From: CAZQBY01 sp964540655 | GTDB lineage: Archaea; Altiarchaeota; Altiarchaeia; JAFGQM01 | DNA length: 36,272 nucleotides | NCBI GenBank assembly: GCA_964540655.1 | Contig: CAZINR010000007.1 | Coordinates: 1-36,272 of the forward strand | Direction: 5' to 3' | Shown here: piece after piece, positions 35,166 to 36,272 of the stretch | Layout: every line of letters begins with the position of its first letter | Numbering within the stretch: position 1 is the stretch's first letter | Program-made: the position numbers and the translations under genes | The notes under the pieces: model-generated | What the model saw: only the letters and a program-made list of their open reading frames with translations | What the model was told of the DNA's origin: nothing | The model's database searches: none

Positions 35166-36014
35166 ATGGCCGAGCTTCTGATAATCGGGGGGGTAGCCCT
35201 GGATTATCTGTCCAGGGTCAAGGACTTGAGAGCCCGCTGCACGCGCGTCTTGGAATACGGCGAGAGCTTGGGCGGGATGGCTTACAACACCGCCGTGACG
35301 ACCTCGCGGCTGGGTGTCGAGACGCGCCTGGTCTCCGCCGTGGGTCCCGACTTCCCGAAGGTGAATCCGCAAGAGAACCTGACGCTTGATTTGGACATCA
35401 GCGACCAGCCGACCACCCGCAGCTTCCTTTTTTTCGACGAGGAGGACGAGAGGATATACTTCTTCAGAGGGTCCTACCATGACATAGACGCAGACAGGGT
35501 GACCGGATTGATAAAGAGGGCCGGATGGGTGCATTTCGCGGGGGTGGCGCCCTGCTTCTCGAAACTCATAGACGCTGCCGACAGGGATGAGAAGATAGTG
35601 AGCTGCAACCCCGGATACGACCTTTTACACTACGACCCGAAAGACCAGGTCGTAAAGGACTTGGTCGAGAAGAGCGATTATCTAATACTCAATTCAGACG
35701 AGGCGCGCCATTTGAACCGGCCGGTCGACAGCCTTGCGAACGCTGCGGTGATAGTGACCATGGGCAAGAACGGCTCGGCGGTCGTCAGCGAGGGAAAAAG
35801 AGAGCAGATACAGGCCTATGTGGTAGAGATGTGCTCGCCTTTCGGGGCCGGAGACACATATACCGGAACGTTCATAGCCAGTATGATAGGCGAGGACGAC
35901 GTTATGAAGGCGGCCAAGGCGGCGAGCGCTGCAGGTTCGCTGGCGGTAGAGCAGGGCACCACCACGCCGGAGCTGGACTGGAAAGAGATAGATAAGAGGT
36001 CGAAGAAACTATAG
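35166..36014 (+). CDS. PfkB-family carbohydrate/nucleoside kinase
   Basis: A 282-residue protein from ATG 35166. The N-terminal strand (LLIIGGVALDYLSRV), the GG-containing segment (ESLGGMAYNTAVTTSRLGV) and the signature CSPFGAGDTYTGTFIA, with catalytic Asp near residue 230, are those of the ribokinase/PfkB family. ILNSDEA and VTMGKNGS are also typical. It phosphorylates a sugar, nucleoside or similar hydroxyl compound with ATP. The substrate cannot be read from the sequence; the length is slightly short for ribokinase. Its last 6 bases overlap the converging HMG-CoA reductase gene. Confidence 0.92.
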   Translation: MAELLIIGGVALDYLSRVKDLRARCTRVLEYGESLGGMAYNTAVTTSRLGVETRLVSAVGPDFPKVNPQENLTLDLDISDQPTTRSFLFFDEEDERIYFFRGSYHDIDADRVTGLIKRAGWVHFAGVAPCFSKLIDAADRDEKIVSCNPGYDLLHYDPKDQVVKDLVEKSDYLILNSDEARHLNRPVDSLANAAVIVTMGKNGSAVVSEGKREQIQAYVVEMCSPFGAGDTYTGTFIASMIGEDDVMKAAKAASAAGSLAVEQGTTTPELDWKEIDKRSKKL

Positions 36015-36272
36015 CTCTTTGAGAATCTCCTGCGCCCGGTTCATCCTGATGTTCCGCTCTTTTATCATCTTTTCGGCCACGGCATCCACCTGCTCCCCTT
36101 CCGCGCCCGCCATTATTGCTATGTTGCGCGCATGCAGGGACATGTGGCCCTTTTGGATGCCCTCGGAGGCAAGGGCCCTCAAAGCGGCGAAGTTCTGCGC
36201 CAGGCCGACGGCCGCGAAGACCTCGGCCATCTCCCGGGCGCTCCCGCAGCCCAGCATCTTCTGACAGATTTT
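36009..36272 (-). CDS. hmgA: HMG-CoA reductase, C-terminal part (gene runs off the right edge)
   Basis: I read the minus-strand frame from the window edge (KICQKMLGCGSAREMAEV) to the TAG at 36009, about 87 residues. The segment VGLAQNFAALRALASEGIQKGHMSLHARNIAIMAGA is the class I HMG-CoA reductase C-terminus, with the catalytic His in GHMSLHARN. The enzyme makes mevalonate, the committed precursor of archaeal isoprenoid lipids. The N-terminal catalytic Glu, Lys and Asp lie outside the window. The tail after MAGA (about 35 residues) is helical and charged. Confidence 0.95.
   Translation of the reverse strand, partial: KICQKMLGCGSAREMAEVFAAVGLAQNFAALRALASEGIQKGHMSLHARNIAIMAGAEGEQVDAVAEKMIKERNIRMNRAQEILKEL

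Overview
This window is archaeal chromosomal DNA of moderately high GC. The evidence is a set of archaeal-type information genes: ribosomal proteins S8e and S27e, aIF2-alpha, Nop10, prefoldin beta and the small subunit of the archaeal D-family DNA polymerase. An archaeal-type HMG-CoA reductase fragment and TATA-like boxes placed for leaderless or short-leader transcripts agree with this. The lineage cannot be fixed from the sequence alone. The style (many tiny membrane proteins, overlapping genes, very large Asn/Thr-rich secreted proteins) would suit a DPANN or related uncultivated euryarchaeal genome. A run of exactly ten N at 20489-20498 marks an assembly gap, so this is probably a draft or metagenomic assembly.

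Region 1 (1-22368, all minus strand) is a block of exported proteins. In order of transcription it holds a 317-aa secreted protein, a 422-aa membrane-anchored NEW3-like protein, a giant 6133-aa secreted glycoprotein (1506-19907) and the 5' part of another secreted protein that runs off the left edge. The giant protein is a mosaic: two Ig-like domains around a Pro/Asn/Glu/Thr stalk, six copies of a four-cysteine Ig-like repeat, a tandem duplication of a DUF2341 plus concanavalin-like unit, a beta-sandwich plus alpha/alpha helical domain that looks like a carbohydrate-active enzyme fold, and three parallel beta-helix blocks. Two of these blocks are built from an unusual repeat of about 33 residues ending in a GGGILGL-type motif. 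Its C-terminal module is homologous to almost the whole of the 317-aa neighbour.

Region 2 (22458-28159, mostly minus) is housekeeping: S27e, aIF2-alpha and Nop10 in one tight operon, a stand-alone CCG-domain redox protein, S8e, a prefoldin beta/DHH phosphoesterase pair, a small membrane protein, and a DUF1858 CxxC protein translationally coupled to a GapN-type aldehyde dehydrogenase.

Region 3 (28208-32490) is accessory: a tandem pair of unrecognised basic paralogues, a VapBC-like toxin-antitoxin module bracketed by 13-bp direct repeats, a non-coding stretch rich in inverted repeats leading into ilvD, and a HEPN/MNT pair.

Region 4 (32547-36272) holds the PolD small subunit, transcribed divergently from three small paralogous membrane proteins (two of them behind a palindromic operator-like site), then a PfkB-family sugar kinase converging on the C-terminal part of HMG-CoA reductase.

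The best candidates for new biology are the giant surface protein with its 33-residue beta-helix repeats and detachable C-terminal module, the unknown tandem paralogues at 28208-29048, and the palindrome-controlled membrane protein cluster at 34493-35094.
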